Assembly (NCBI GenBank): GCA_030144725.1
Contig: JASKMD010000008.1
Location: forward strand, 9,746,858-9,810,857
Direction of reading: 5' to 3'
Origin: Haematococcus lacustris
Lineage: Eukaryota > Chlorophyta > Chlorophyceae > Chlamydomonadales > Haematococcaceae
DNA length: 64,000 nt
Shown here: one piece after another, positions 1-10,200 of the stretch
Layout of the letters: each line of letters opens with the position of its first letter
Numbering within the stretch: the stretch's first letter is position 1
Notes under the pieces: model-generated
Told to the model about the DNA's origin: nothing
What the model saw: the letters and a program-made list of their open reading frames with translations, nothing else
Database searches by the model: none
Translations under genes and position numbers: made by a program

Positions 1-437
1 TTAGTTTCGCGTTGGTACTGGGTATGGCTTGAGGTTGAGTGTCTGACTTGCAGTGGCCAGGGCCGTAACAATTGTGGCGTCGGGAGCGTGAGTGTGATGT
101 ATAATGTGCGACGTGGCCGCACAGGGTAGTCATAGGGGCGGAGCCTCTCCCGCCGATAAAGCAATGCGGCAGTGCATCTTAAGCAGCCCTGCACGTGCGC
201 AATATCAGCCTCGCCACAAGGGACCACAACGCTTGCTATCCCACAACTTTTCCTACCTATGTCCTTCGTGTCCTTTTTGTGCCCTACATCAGCACATTAT
301 TACCCTATAAATGGGCAGCAGGTACCAATACCTAACTTCCTATCCCTCCCCCCTTGCGAGAGTCAGGCGATCGATGTTGGCATGAAACACATGCTCTGAT
401 GTAAGCAACAGCTTCAGCATTGCCTAGTGCACACATG
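1..437. other. Left edge, no gene recognised
   Basis: No exon with family resemblance is seen on either strand. The short open frames here have no typical codon pattern and no recognisable motif. Confidence 0.5.
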
Positions 438-582
438 CTACTGTGCTACAGGCTGCTGGGCTTTGGCCTTGGGTGCTAGGTCTCGCAGCTTTTTAAAGCC
501 CAATGCTGGGTGCTCCTTGCCCTGGGCAGGAAGCCTTGCTCGGTGTGGCCACCTGCACAGCTCTACATGCGGCAAATAACCT

Positions 583-1552
583 GGGCGGGGCGGGGCGGGG
601 CGGGGCGGGGCGGGGCGGGGCGGGGCGGGGCGGGGCGGGGCGGGGCGGGGCGGGGCGGGGCGGGGCGGGGCGGGGCGGGGCGGGGCGGGGCGGGCGGGGC
701 GGGGGCGGGGCGGGGGCGGGGGGCGGGGGCGGGGGGCGGGGCGGGGGCGGGGGGCGGGGCGGGGGCGGGGGCGGGGGCGGGGGCGGGGCGGGGCGGGGCG
801 GGGGCGGGGGGCGGGGGCGGGGCGGGGCGGGGGCGGGGCGGGCGGGGCGGGGCGGGGCGGGGGCGGGGCGGGGCGGGGCGGGGCGTGGCGGGGGGCGGGG
901 GCGGGGGCGGGGCGGGGGGCGGGGCGGGGCGGGGCGGGGGGGCGGGGCGGGGCGGGGGCGGGGGGCGGGGGGGCGGGGGCGGGGGCGGGGGCGGGGGGCG
1001 GGGCGGGGGGGCGGGGGCGGGGCGGGGGCGGGGCGGGGGCGGGGCGGGGGCGGGGGCGGGGGGCGGGGGCGGGGGCGGGGGCGGGGGCGGGGGCGGGGCG
1101 GGGCGGGGCGGGGGCGGGGGGGCGGGGCGGGGCGGGGCGGGGCTGGCGGGGGCGGGGGCGGGGCGGGGCGGGGGCGGGGGGCGGGGCGGGGCGGGGGCGG
1201 GGCGGGGGGCGGGGGGCGGGGCGGGGGCGGGGGGCGGGGGGGCGGGGCGGGGGCGGGGCGCGGCGGCGCGGGGCGGGGGCGGGGCGGGGCGGGGCGGGGC
1301 GGGGCGGGGCGGGGCGGGGCGGGGCGGGCGGGGCGGGGCGGGGCGGGGCGGCGGGGCGCGCGGGGCGGGGCGGGCTGGGCGGGGGCGGGCGGGGCGGGGC
1401 GGGGCGGGGCGGGGCGGGGCGCGGGGGCGGGGGGCGGGGCCGGGGGCGGGGGCCGGGCTGGGCGGGGCGGGGGCGGGGGCTGGGCGGGGCGGGGCGGGGC
1501 CGGGCTGGGCGGGGCTGGGCGGGGGCGGGGGGCGGGGGCGGGGGCGGGGGCG
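583..1552. repeat. GGGGC/GGGGGC microsatellite array (about 1 kb)
   Basis: The tract is almost purely GGGGC and GGGGGC units, perfect at the left (about 583-690) and increasingly mixed to the right. All frames on both strands stay open because the array has almost no T or A. The resulting Gly/Arg/Ala and Pro/Arg/Ala proteins of 370-500 residues are artefacts. The G-rich strand should form G-quadruplexes and the C-rich strand i-motifs. Confidence 0.95.
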
Positions 1553-2262
1553 GACTGTGTGCGGGTGCTACAGGGCCACGTCGGCCCGCGGCGATCACTC
1601 GCGACGAGGCCCACGTGAGCAAAACACGCATGAGCTTGAATGCCGAGATTTGAGCCGCCATTGCCTTCAGCACACTGCACAGTATTAAGTGATACAAGTC
1701 GTACCGCATAGCTGACAGAGTCTTCTACCCGAATATGTGCGACATATGAATAGGAACCACGTGGCTGAGACGCGGCGTCGTTTTGATTACCGGGGGTAGG
1801 TTCTCTATTAGTTGGGGCCGGCTGACTCCTACAGCTCTTGCTCACGCACACCCCCTTTCCTGAGCTGGTGGGGACGGTGGGTGTCTGTGTAGTGTGGCCT
1901 GACACGCCAGGCTGCAGTTGGACACTTCCCAACTGACCTGGTGGCCATGGTGCGCGCATATAGCCCTCATGGCTACAGCCCACTGCAGGCCCGCAGGCCC
2001 CTGCAGCACCACTGCAGCTGCACTGTTGCAGCAGTGTACAGCATCAGACTCAGTGGCTGCAGTTGGGTATGGATTGGCAGGACACGGCCTGATGCAGGAC
2101 GCGACCCAGGAGGGTGGATTGGGGCAGGCTGAGCAAGAGGATGTCGGGTGCCCCAGGTCACCCTGATCTGATAAAGCCTTGGGGCAACTGGGGCCCAATC
2201 AAGGCTGCGAGGATTGTGCAGGGCTGCGCAAGTGGGTGGCGTTGCAGCAATGGCACATGCAC
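1553..2262. other. Intergenic stretch without recognised gene
   Basis: This is ordinary-complexity sequence between two repeat arrays. Several short open frames exist on both strands, but none shows a conserved motif or convincing splice structure. Confidence 0.45.
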
Positions 2263-2443
2263 CCAGGGCCAGGGGCCAGGGCCAGGGCCAGGGCCAGGGC
2301 CAGGGCCAGGGCCAGGCCAGGGCCAGGGCCAGGGCCAGGGCCAGGGCCAGGGCCAGGGCCAGGGCCAGGGCCAGGGCCAGGGCCAGGGCCAGGGCCAGGG
2401 CCAGGGCCAGGGCCAGGGCCAGGGCCAGGGCCAGGGGCCAGGG
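2263..2443. repeat. GGGCCA hexanucleotide array
   Basis: About 28 near-perfect GGGCCA units. The Gly-Gln and Ala-Arg open frames that run through it are repeat artefacts. The array ends next to a single TTAGGG-like unit. Confidence 0.93.
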
Positions 2444-2879
2444 CTGGATTAGGGTTAAGAGCGTGTTGGGCTAGGGGCAGGTCTAGAGGCGCGCAATGCA
2501 GCGCGCTCGATGAAGGGCCATGCTGGGCATGATTAGAGCAGCCTTGCTCAGGGGGAGTCCGTCAGAAGCCTCCTGCTTGTTTTGAACCAGCTGTTGTTTC
2601 GTGTCGGCGACATGCTCGTACTCACTGCCAGGATGGCCAAGTATGGGCTGGGGCGGTTTGCAGGGTAGCGACACAACTCGCGGCCCGCAGCCCTTGCATC
2701 AATGGCCACTCTTATCACGCATCCATCTTAACTTCTGGCGGTCACCATCCCCGCCGAGCTGAGTCGATGAAAGTCCGCGGCATCAGTGTGCGGAGCGACG
2801 CTTCCAGGTGCTGGCCGCAGCAACGGACATTTGCTGGTGTGCGGTCGAGGTGTGGCGTGTAGTGCGGCTCAACGCGCAG

Positions 2880-3910
2880 TGCTGATCACGGGCGCGTCAT
2901 CGGGCATTGGGAGGTCATCGGCGCTGCACTTCGCCAACCAGGCACGCTGCAACATGGCACATGCCCCAATTGAACTTGCCCGCATGAGCTAGCGCGGCGC
3001 CCTGTGCAGGGCTGGCTGGTGTTTTCTGGCGTGCGTCGTGCCACGGATGGTGACGCCCTCCAGCAACAGCTCGTGGGAGCAAGAGGGCAGGCGGGTAGGG
3101 AGGCCCCAGGCAGCATCACCCCGGTGCTGCTGGATGTCACCTGCCCCGAAAGCATCAGCAAAGCAGCCACCCAGGTTGGTGCAGGGTCTGGCCGCGATGA
3201 TGGAACAGTTGCAGGGCAGGGCGAAGGAGAGTCTCTGACCAGCCCCATCTCCCTCCCCTCCACCCCCCCCTCCTCCCCCATCTCCCTCCCTCCACCCCCC
3301 TCCTCCCCCATCTCCCTCTCTCCCCCACCCTCCCTACACTCCTCTCTAAACCACTCCTCCTTACCCCCCTCCCCCCCCCTCCCCCCCTCTCCTCCCCCCT
3401 CCTCCCCCCTCCACCCCGCTCTAACCTGCACTGACCCAAAGTGACTGAATCAAGCTGGGCGGCCGGGGCCGTTCCTATGGAGGTTGGGGAGCTTCAGGGT
3501 TCAGGCGCCTGCATGTGCCCCGCTGTGCAGGTACGTGCCTGCCTGGCAGCCCTTGGTGATCAGCCTGCAGGCCAGCCGGGCCCGCCCCTCCCCCGCTCAG
3601 CTGTCGGCCCTGGTCAACAATGCCGGGAAGGTGAGCCCCGCTGCGGCTGCCCTCCGACCCCCCTGGTCCCTTCCGCCTTTCTACCCCTCCTCTCCACCTC
3701 TCCGCCCCTCCACCCCTCCACCCCTACACCCCTACACCCCCTCCACCCCAGAGCTGATGCCAGTGTTGCTGGGCTAGGTGAGCGCAGTGTGAGTGGAGGG
3801 TGGCAGTGGTGCCGAGTACTGCTAAGCCCATGGTGCCACCGCTGGCCACTGAGCCTGGTGTCCTGCTGCTGCTGCTGCTGCTGCTGCCGCCTGCGCCGCC
3901 GCCGCCGCCG

Positions 3911-3944
<34 letters not shown>

Positions 3945-5749
3945 AGGTGACGCTGGCCCCGCTGGAGTTCATGCCTGCTGAGGTGTTCACTGACCAGCTG
4001 GTCGTGAACCTGGTGGGCCCGATGAGGGTCACGCAGGCCTTCCTGCCGCTGCTGCGCCCCCACGCACCGCCTGCACAGGGCCAGACTAGCGCCCGCATCA
4101 TCAACATCAGCTCCCAGGTCAAACACCCTGCAGGGCAGGGGCAGGGGCAGGGGCAGGGCAGGGGCAGGGGCAGGGGCAGGGGCAGGGGCAGGGGCAGGGG
4201 CAGGGGCAGGGGCAGGGGCAGGGGCAGGGGGCAGGGGCAGGGGCAGGGGCAGGGGCAGGGGCAGGGGGCAGGGGCAGGGGCAGGGGCAGGGGCAGGGGGC
4301 AGGGGCAGGGGCAGGGGCAGGGGCAGGGGCAGGGGCAGGGGCAAGGGGCAGGGGGCAGGGGCAGGGGCAGGGGCATGCAGACCTTGCCTGCTAGCCCTAG
4401 TGGAGCAATCAGGTGCCTGTGTCCTCCCCAGCCTCCCCCTCCAGGCCTGCTGCCGCCTGCCGCCGGTCCTGATGACTGCACCACATGGCTACATGGCGCA
4501 GGCCGGCACGGTGGCGCTGCCGCTGTTTGGCGGGTACTGCGCGTCAAAGTTTGGGCTAGAGGCGCTCAGCGACTGCCTGAGGTGAGGAGGGCAGGAGGGG
4601 GCCGGGGGCCGCCTTGAGCTCCAGGGGCCTCAAGGCAGGGGGCCTGCTGGAGGAGGGTCAGGTGCGGCGCTGGGGCAGGCTGGAGCCAGAGGGGGTGGGG
4701 AAGGCAGCAGGCTGGGGGAGGGGCAGCAGCTGGGGTCCACTGGGCCCATGTCAGGGCCTCACGCACCCAGTAAGGGCTGGGGGTGGGCTGGGCGCTTAGG
4801 TGAGGTGAGGTGAGGGACACATGTCTGCCCACTGGCTGCCGTGCCTTGTCCTTCTCCACTGCCAGGTACGAGCTGCACGGCCAGGGCATCGATGTTGTGT
4901 TGCATCAAGCCTGGCGCTGTCAAGGTGGGCCTGTAGCGATGCGCCTCACTCTCCTAGCCTTTGCTGGCAGCTCAACGAGTAGTCTCGACGAGGTTTGGTT
5001 CGACCTGCAAGCAGGCAGCATCAGCGCGCTGTGCAGTCCGACATTTGGTCTCGCGCGCATCTCGCATCGGACAAGGTGCTGGACGGCCTGCCCCCGGCGG
5101 TGCACCAGCTTTACGGTCGCGTCATCGAGCAGGTGGGCCCAGAGACCAGACCTCACCCCAGGCCCGACGAGGGCGACGGATCCGACCAGCCAGCTTCGGG
5201 ACATTGCGTGCTGCGTGACGGGTCGGGGCGGCATGTCGGGCAGGTTGGCGTCGCCCGTGTCGCGTTCACACCTCTCGTCAATTCGGTTGCGCGGGCTGTG
5301 CAGATTGACGTGGCGAGCCGGCAAGCGGAGGCGAAGGGCGATTCGTGCGAAGAAGTAGCGCAGCTGATCTACAAAGCCGCCACTGACGCGAAGCCTCGGG
5401 CCAGGTGTGGTAGTGCATGACTGCCGGTGCCGCAACAATTGTTGTCGAGCAGCTGCTGTCCCTGCTCCTATCTCCGCCTGTGCCATCACAGGTTGGGTTC
5501 TGTGCATTACCCCATACGCCCTGCCGCTGCCCCTGCCTGACCCTCGACCTCCCGCTTTAGAGCCTGCCGCCCCAACCCACGAAGCCAGCTGACCCGCAAC
5601 ATTGGGCGCGCAGGTACTTCTTGGGTCAGGCCGCCACCGTGCAGATGGTGGCACGCCGCCTGCTGCCTGACTGGCTATGGGACCGGCTGCTGCTGGACGG
5701 CCTGGCCAAGCGGCAGCTGGAGGGGGGCATGCCCAAGGGGGGTGCTTAA
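2880..5749 (+). CDS. Short-chain dehydrogenase/reductase (classical SDR), multi-exon, frame broken
   Basis: This gene encodes an NAD(P)-dependent SDR oxidoreductase resembling the retinol dehydrogenase/hydroxysteroid dehydrogenase type; the substrate cannot be told. Exons that join in frame: 2880-2941, 3010-3174, 3571-3630, 3947-4117, 4502-4581, 4866-4924, 5037-5132, 5304-5404, 5614-5749 (about 308 residues plus an unseen N-terminus). The cofactor motif TGASSGIG is at about 2885-2910, the NNAG motif near 3615, the Ser-bearing INISS at about 4103-4115, and the catalytic YCASK near 4535. The 5' exon with the ATG was not identified: the first recognised exon needs one upstream base, and the open frame leading into it has no ATG. 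The first intron looks like a GC-AG intron. In exon 6 an extra T near 4900 shifts the expected CIKPGAVK out of frame. This is either a pseudogene or a base error. Confidence 0.8.
3862..3942 (+). repeat. CTG/CCG trinucleotide run in SDR intron
   Basis: CTG and GCC trinucleotides run up to the 3' splice site of the SDR exon at 3947. The run acts as a pyrimidine-poor intron end and explains the Leu/Ser/Gln-rich false frames. Confidence 0.85.
4131..4377 (+). repeat. GGGGCA hexanucleotide array in SDR intron
   Basis: About 40 units of GGGGCA, with occasional extra G, fill most of the intron between the SDR exons ending at 4117 and starting at 4502. The open frames on both strands are repeat artefacts. 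The sense RNA would be G-rich. Confidence 0.93.
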
Positions 5750-6042
5750 AGGGGCAGGCATGAGTCCAGGCCATGGGGCCAGGGATGAGGCTAGGGGCAG
5801 AGCTCTCTCCTGCCAGGAGGTTGGTGGCCACTGAAGGGCCAGCCGCACATTGTGTCCAGCTTGGGTTGGGTACCAGTGGGTTTGCATTCCTGTCGGGCTG
5901 TAGTTGAAGCCAAGCAGTCACACCCTGGAGCAAGGCAGCCGGAGGCTCGGCCTGGGACGACGGAACTGAGTTTGTGGCGGGATGCACAGCGGGGGTCCAT
6001 GTTGACCATCATGGCCCCTCCACTGTGCTCTCCGTACAAGAG

Positions 6043-6969
6043 CTGTGCATTAGGGCGCGACCGTTAATGTTAACACCCTAGGCTTTCGACATTAACACAT
6101 TGTTAACGCTACTTTAACACATTGTTAACACCTTCAGCCTCCACCCTGACGACCCGGTGTGCAAGGGGGGTTTGGAAGAGGTCTTGCGGTACATAATATA
6201 CACGTTTCAACAACAAAGAACGCCTCCGATATCTACAGAGCCAGGCAGATAGCTTCATTGAGAACATTGGGGGTATACTGGACTTGTATGAGCTGAACCG
6301 CTCAGCAAGCTGCCGAGCAAGCCGAGCAGCCAATGTGCTCCTTTTGCTGCTGCGTGATGTTCGACACGGCTAGTCGCGCCTAGCATAGCAAGCACAAGAG
6401 CTTGTTGACTGTATAAATGGTGAAGTTGTTGTGTGCCTCCCGCAGCGACGTAGAGAGCAGTAGCTTCCCGGAGGATACTTCGCTAGTCCCGCTAGTGCGG
6501 ACGGTGCCTGACTACTCCTGACTTACAGCCAGGACCTGACTTACAGCCTGACTTGCACGACTGCACTGACTTGCACGACGCACTTTGTGCACGACGCACT
6601 TTGCGCTCATCCCCGCCACTACCCTAGCTAACGGGACAATAGCGTCCTTCTTGTCACCATATCAGAAATTCAACCCCAAAGCCACAGCTAGCCTTTCTTA
6701 TCTAGCCTGCTCCCAGCAGAGTAACGTCGTAGTGAAACACCAGCCTAGCGCGTATAGCTCTGCAACGACAAAAGTATCTTTGCGGAAGGACTGCGTTGTT
6801 GGCCCAGTCGGGGTCAGCATCGCAATCAGCAGCTGCTTCGCCATTTATCATGGCAGGAACGAGTGCAGAACGCGGCCGGGCGGCTGTGTTAATGTTTTTG
6901 TTAATGTTTTCCTCTTGTTAACAAAGTTAATGTAATATTAACCTAACACGGTCGCGCCCTACTGTGCGT
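6043..6969. mobile_element. hAT-like non-autonomous DNA transposon with target-site duplication
   Basis: The element proper spans 6051-6961 (911 bp). Its ends are a 14-bp terminal inverted repeat, TAGGGCGCGACCGT at 6051-6064 and the exact reverse complement at 6948-6961. It is flanked by CTGTGCAT (6043-6050) and CTGTGCGT (6962-6969), an 8-bp target duplication with one mismatch. A YAGGG end plus an 8-bp duplication is the hAT superfamily signature. Subterminal GTTAAC/GTTAAT motifs are clustered at both ends. A 116-codon open frame (6585-6935) has no recognisable transposase motif, so the copy appears non-autonomous. Its base composition is more AT-rich than the surroundings. Confidence 0.85.
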
Positions 6970-7285
6970 CTGGCACATGCTACCAGGGTTGGATCCATGT
7001 AGCTGGGGAGCACTGTAGGTTGTTGATCACGGGGCCAAAAACGCCTTGTGGCACCAACCTTAACAACTAAACTTTGGCAAAGCCAGGAACCAAGTACAAA
7101 GCAGGCCACCGCCAGGTTCTACAAGGACGACAGGTTGAGCAGTGGGAACGCCAACCGGCCTTGAGTCTCAGCGAGGGACAGTACTGCGGTGTGTCCGGGT
7201 GTGTCCGGGGTGGATCCCGGGGAGACAGCGGCCCTAGGGGCCTCAACACCCGGAGGATCCCCGCGGAGGGAGTGCGTCCAGGGCG
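6970..7285. other. Intergenic, no gene recognised
   Basis: This is the space between the hAT-like element and the 3' end of the minus-strand methyltransferase gene. It would contain that gene's 3' untranslated region; I see no other feature. Confidence 0.4.
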
Positions 7286-10200
7286 TCAAGGCGCTGTCAG
7301 GCCCAGCCGCCGGTAGTCCAGCCTGCACATGGCACCTCTAACCTTTTCTCAGCCTTTAACCTTTGGGGGGTGGCTTGTATCCACCCAAGCCCTGCCTCCT
7401 TAGTGTAACAGCTACTACTACATGGGAACAGTCGTGCCCCTGCCACGACATGACATGCCCCTGTATGGGTGCTATGCCCCCTCGCTGCCCCTCCCGGCCT
7501 ACTGAATGCTCGCCCCGGACAGCCCCCAGCCTCTACCCCCTCCTGCCCCTGGCCTCACTCACGTCAACTCCTGAGCTGCAGGGACTGGGCGGCTGGTCAC
7601 CAGCTGCAGGTAGTAGAGGCAGCTGCTCCGGCACCGCCCCGACAACACCACCTGAGCACCCGGGCCAGGCGCAGGCAGCGGCTCAGGCAAAGGCAAGAGC
7701 AGGGGCACAGTCGTGTGACACTAGCAACGGTGGTGAAGTGCTCACTCAACGTACAACAGGCGCGGCGGTTAAATAACTGCGTGGCCGGGCAAGAGACGCA
7801 CCTGCGCTGTGAGGTTTGCCTCGTTAGAATGGCGGACGAAGCGCGACGCGTTTCCTGCCTGGCTGACATCCAGTACCAGCAAGTGCGGCGCGCCGTGTGA
7901 CGCGCGCTCGTCGCCGGGCACAGAGTCGCGAGTTGCTTCATTAGGCAGCATGGCTGCATCACGTAACACCTTTTCCGCAGCTACCTTGTAGTCCGTAAAG
8001 TCTGGTGTCTTGTCTGGCAGGACCGTCGCTCTGCGCCATGAGTCGAAAAGGGGTCCGCGCGTCAGGCATGGCGTAGGCAGTGACCTCCGCTTCATGCTTC
8101 TTGAGCTGCGCGTTGCCGCTGTTTTGTAGTGCGGCTGAACACTCCATGCGATCAAGAGGCAGAGCGGCTAACTCCTTCGCGCTCAAGAGTCGCGAGGCGG
8201 TGAATGGCCAGAGGGGAAGCGGGGGCAGGCCGCGAAAGAACGCCGCGCTGTGGTGGTCCGGTTCGTCCGCACCAGCGAGCACGGCGGCCCAGCCCAGGAG
8301 CCCGCGGTCTAAGAAGGGCTGCGACCAAGCGGACGCAGGACAGCAGTGTCACTTTGGTGAGGCCGAGTGAGGCTTAGCTTTGTGCGCGACCTGTTGAGGG
8401 CTGCTGTCGGTATGTTCAGTGTGTTGAGGTGAGGAGTGTTGGTGGCAAGGGGTGTTGGTAGCAGCTGGCTGCAGTTATGCGGGCTGCTGCCCAGCCCTGG
8501 GTGCTGCCTGCCGCTGTGGCTGCTGGCGGGCTACTGGCTGGCTGGCGGTGAGCAGGTGAGGTCCCCTGTCCTGGAAGCACCTGCCAGCAGCGAGTGATGT
8601 GGTCCAGGGGCAGCAGGCGGGGCCGGGAGGATAGCCCGGGTTGCGCTGTGCGGCTAAGCTGTGCCGCCTGCACTGCTGTCACCAGCTGGCCCAGCAGGCT
8701 GCAGGCAGTCAGGGGCAGGCAGTCAGGGTAGAGTTTGGAAGGGGAGGGGATTGGAACAGAGCAAAGGAGTGGGCTGCCCATCAAGGGGTTGGCGGGCGAG
8801 GTGGACTAGGAGGTGGGCAGGAGGCCCCCAGGGCGGTGAGGCTGGCCCATCAGGAGCAGGGTGGGTGCGGGTGCATGCAGTGTGGGCAGGGGGGAGGGGG
8901 TCCCTGAGGGCAGAGGGCTCAGGATGTACCCACCCACCCCTCCTGTTGAAAGCTGTTGTTATTTGCTAACTTTACTTATTTAAACCCACCGTGCATACCC
9001 AACCATGCAGCGCCTTTCCCCCTGCAACCTCAGTACATTCAACCCCGTTAACCAGGCCCCCGACCCAGGGCCCCCTGCCCCCCAGCGCCTGCCCCGGCCC
9101 TGCTCCTGCAGCCACAGCCCTGCCTGGCCTGCCCAGCAGACCCACCAGCACACTGCGGTGCCCGCCGCCAGCTCCTCAGCGCAGCGCAGCGCCCACTGCA
9201 CCGCCACCCCTGGCCCCGGCCCTGGGCCACACGCTGCAGGCCCGCTGGGGGGCGACTCAGCCGCAAACACCTCCAGGGGCAGTGCGGGGCAGCGCTGCAG
9301 CTGCGGCCAGACAGGCGGCCAGGCGGGCTCAAACCTCACACCTCACACCTCACACCTCACACCTGGCAGGCACCTCAGGCACGTACCGAATTGGGGAGGG
9401 ACATCGCCCCCGCCTCAACCTCAACGCCTCCGTCCCCGCACCCGCCCCTACCCCCTCTCCCCCCTGGCCCCTCCCCCCTTCACCTCCCCCCTCACCTTCG
9501 GTCTGCAGCACTGTGGCCCCCCAGCTGCCTGGGCTGGGCCTCCCCCCTCCTGCTGCAGCCAGGCCTGGTAGCGGTGGCAGGCCCGGCCCCCACTGCAGTC
9601 GTGCCAGGCAGGACCCCCGCACCCCCCCTGCATCAGCCAGGGGCAGGGGGGTGAGCGCCCACCCTCAGGCCTGGCGGCTGCTTGCGCCGCTATGGCCGGG
9701 TCGCCCTGACCCAGGTCGCTGCTGCTCGGCCCCTTTCCCCCACCCTGCCTGCTCAGCAGCTGGCTGGACACAGCCACAGGCACCCACCCAGGCGGCCCCC
9801 CGCCCTGCCCCGCCCGCCCCAGGCCCCCTGCCCCAGCCCCCCCTCCAGCCTTGCGCTCCTGGCTCCCCGCCCCTGACCCTGCAGGGCCCTCCCCCCCTGC
9901 CCCCAGCCCTAGCGCCAGGCGGGCAGCAGCGCCACACACGTCAGGGGGGGGCCGCAGCGGCCACGTGGCCCCCGACCCGCCGCTGGCCTTCTGGCCTGGG
10001 GGGCTGTCGGCCTCGCCCCCCTGCAGGTCGCACGCACTGCCCCGCCCTCCTGGGGTAACACCCCGCCGCCGCTTGTGCTGCTGGCGGGGGGGGGCTGCAG
10101 GCTGCCCAGGGGCCTAGGTGCTCCAGCATGGCGGCCTCCTCATGGGCCAACACGCCTGACACCTGCAGCACAGCGGCTGCTGCTAGGGCCTGGGGGCAGC

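Noticed and set aside
438..1983. Long Pro/Arg/Ala and Gly/Arg/Ala open frames on both strands
   Set aside because: They are produced by the GGGGC array, which has almost no T or A, in all frames at once. There is no splice structure and no conserved sequence.
2114..2532. Gly-Gln and Ala-Arg dipeptide-repeat open frames
   Set aside because: They are artefacts of the GGGCCA hexanucleotide array.
3724..4547. Pro-Leu and Cys-Pro repeat frames on the minus strand
   Set aside because: They lie over the GGGGCA array in an intron of the plus-strand SDR gene.
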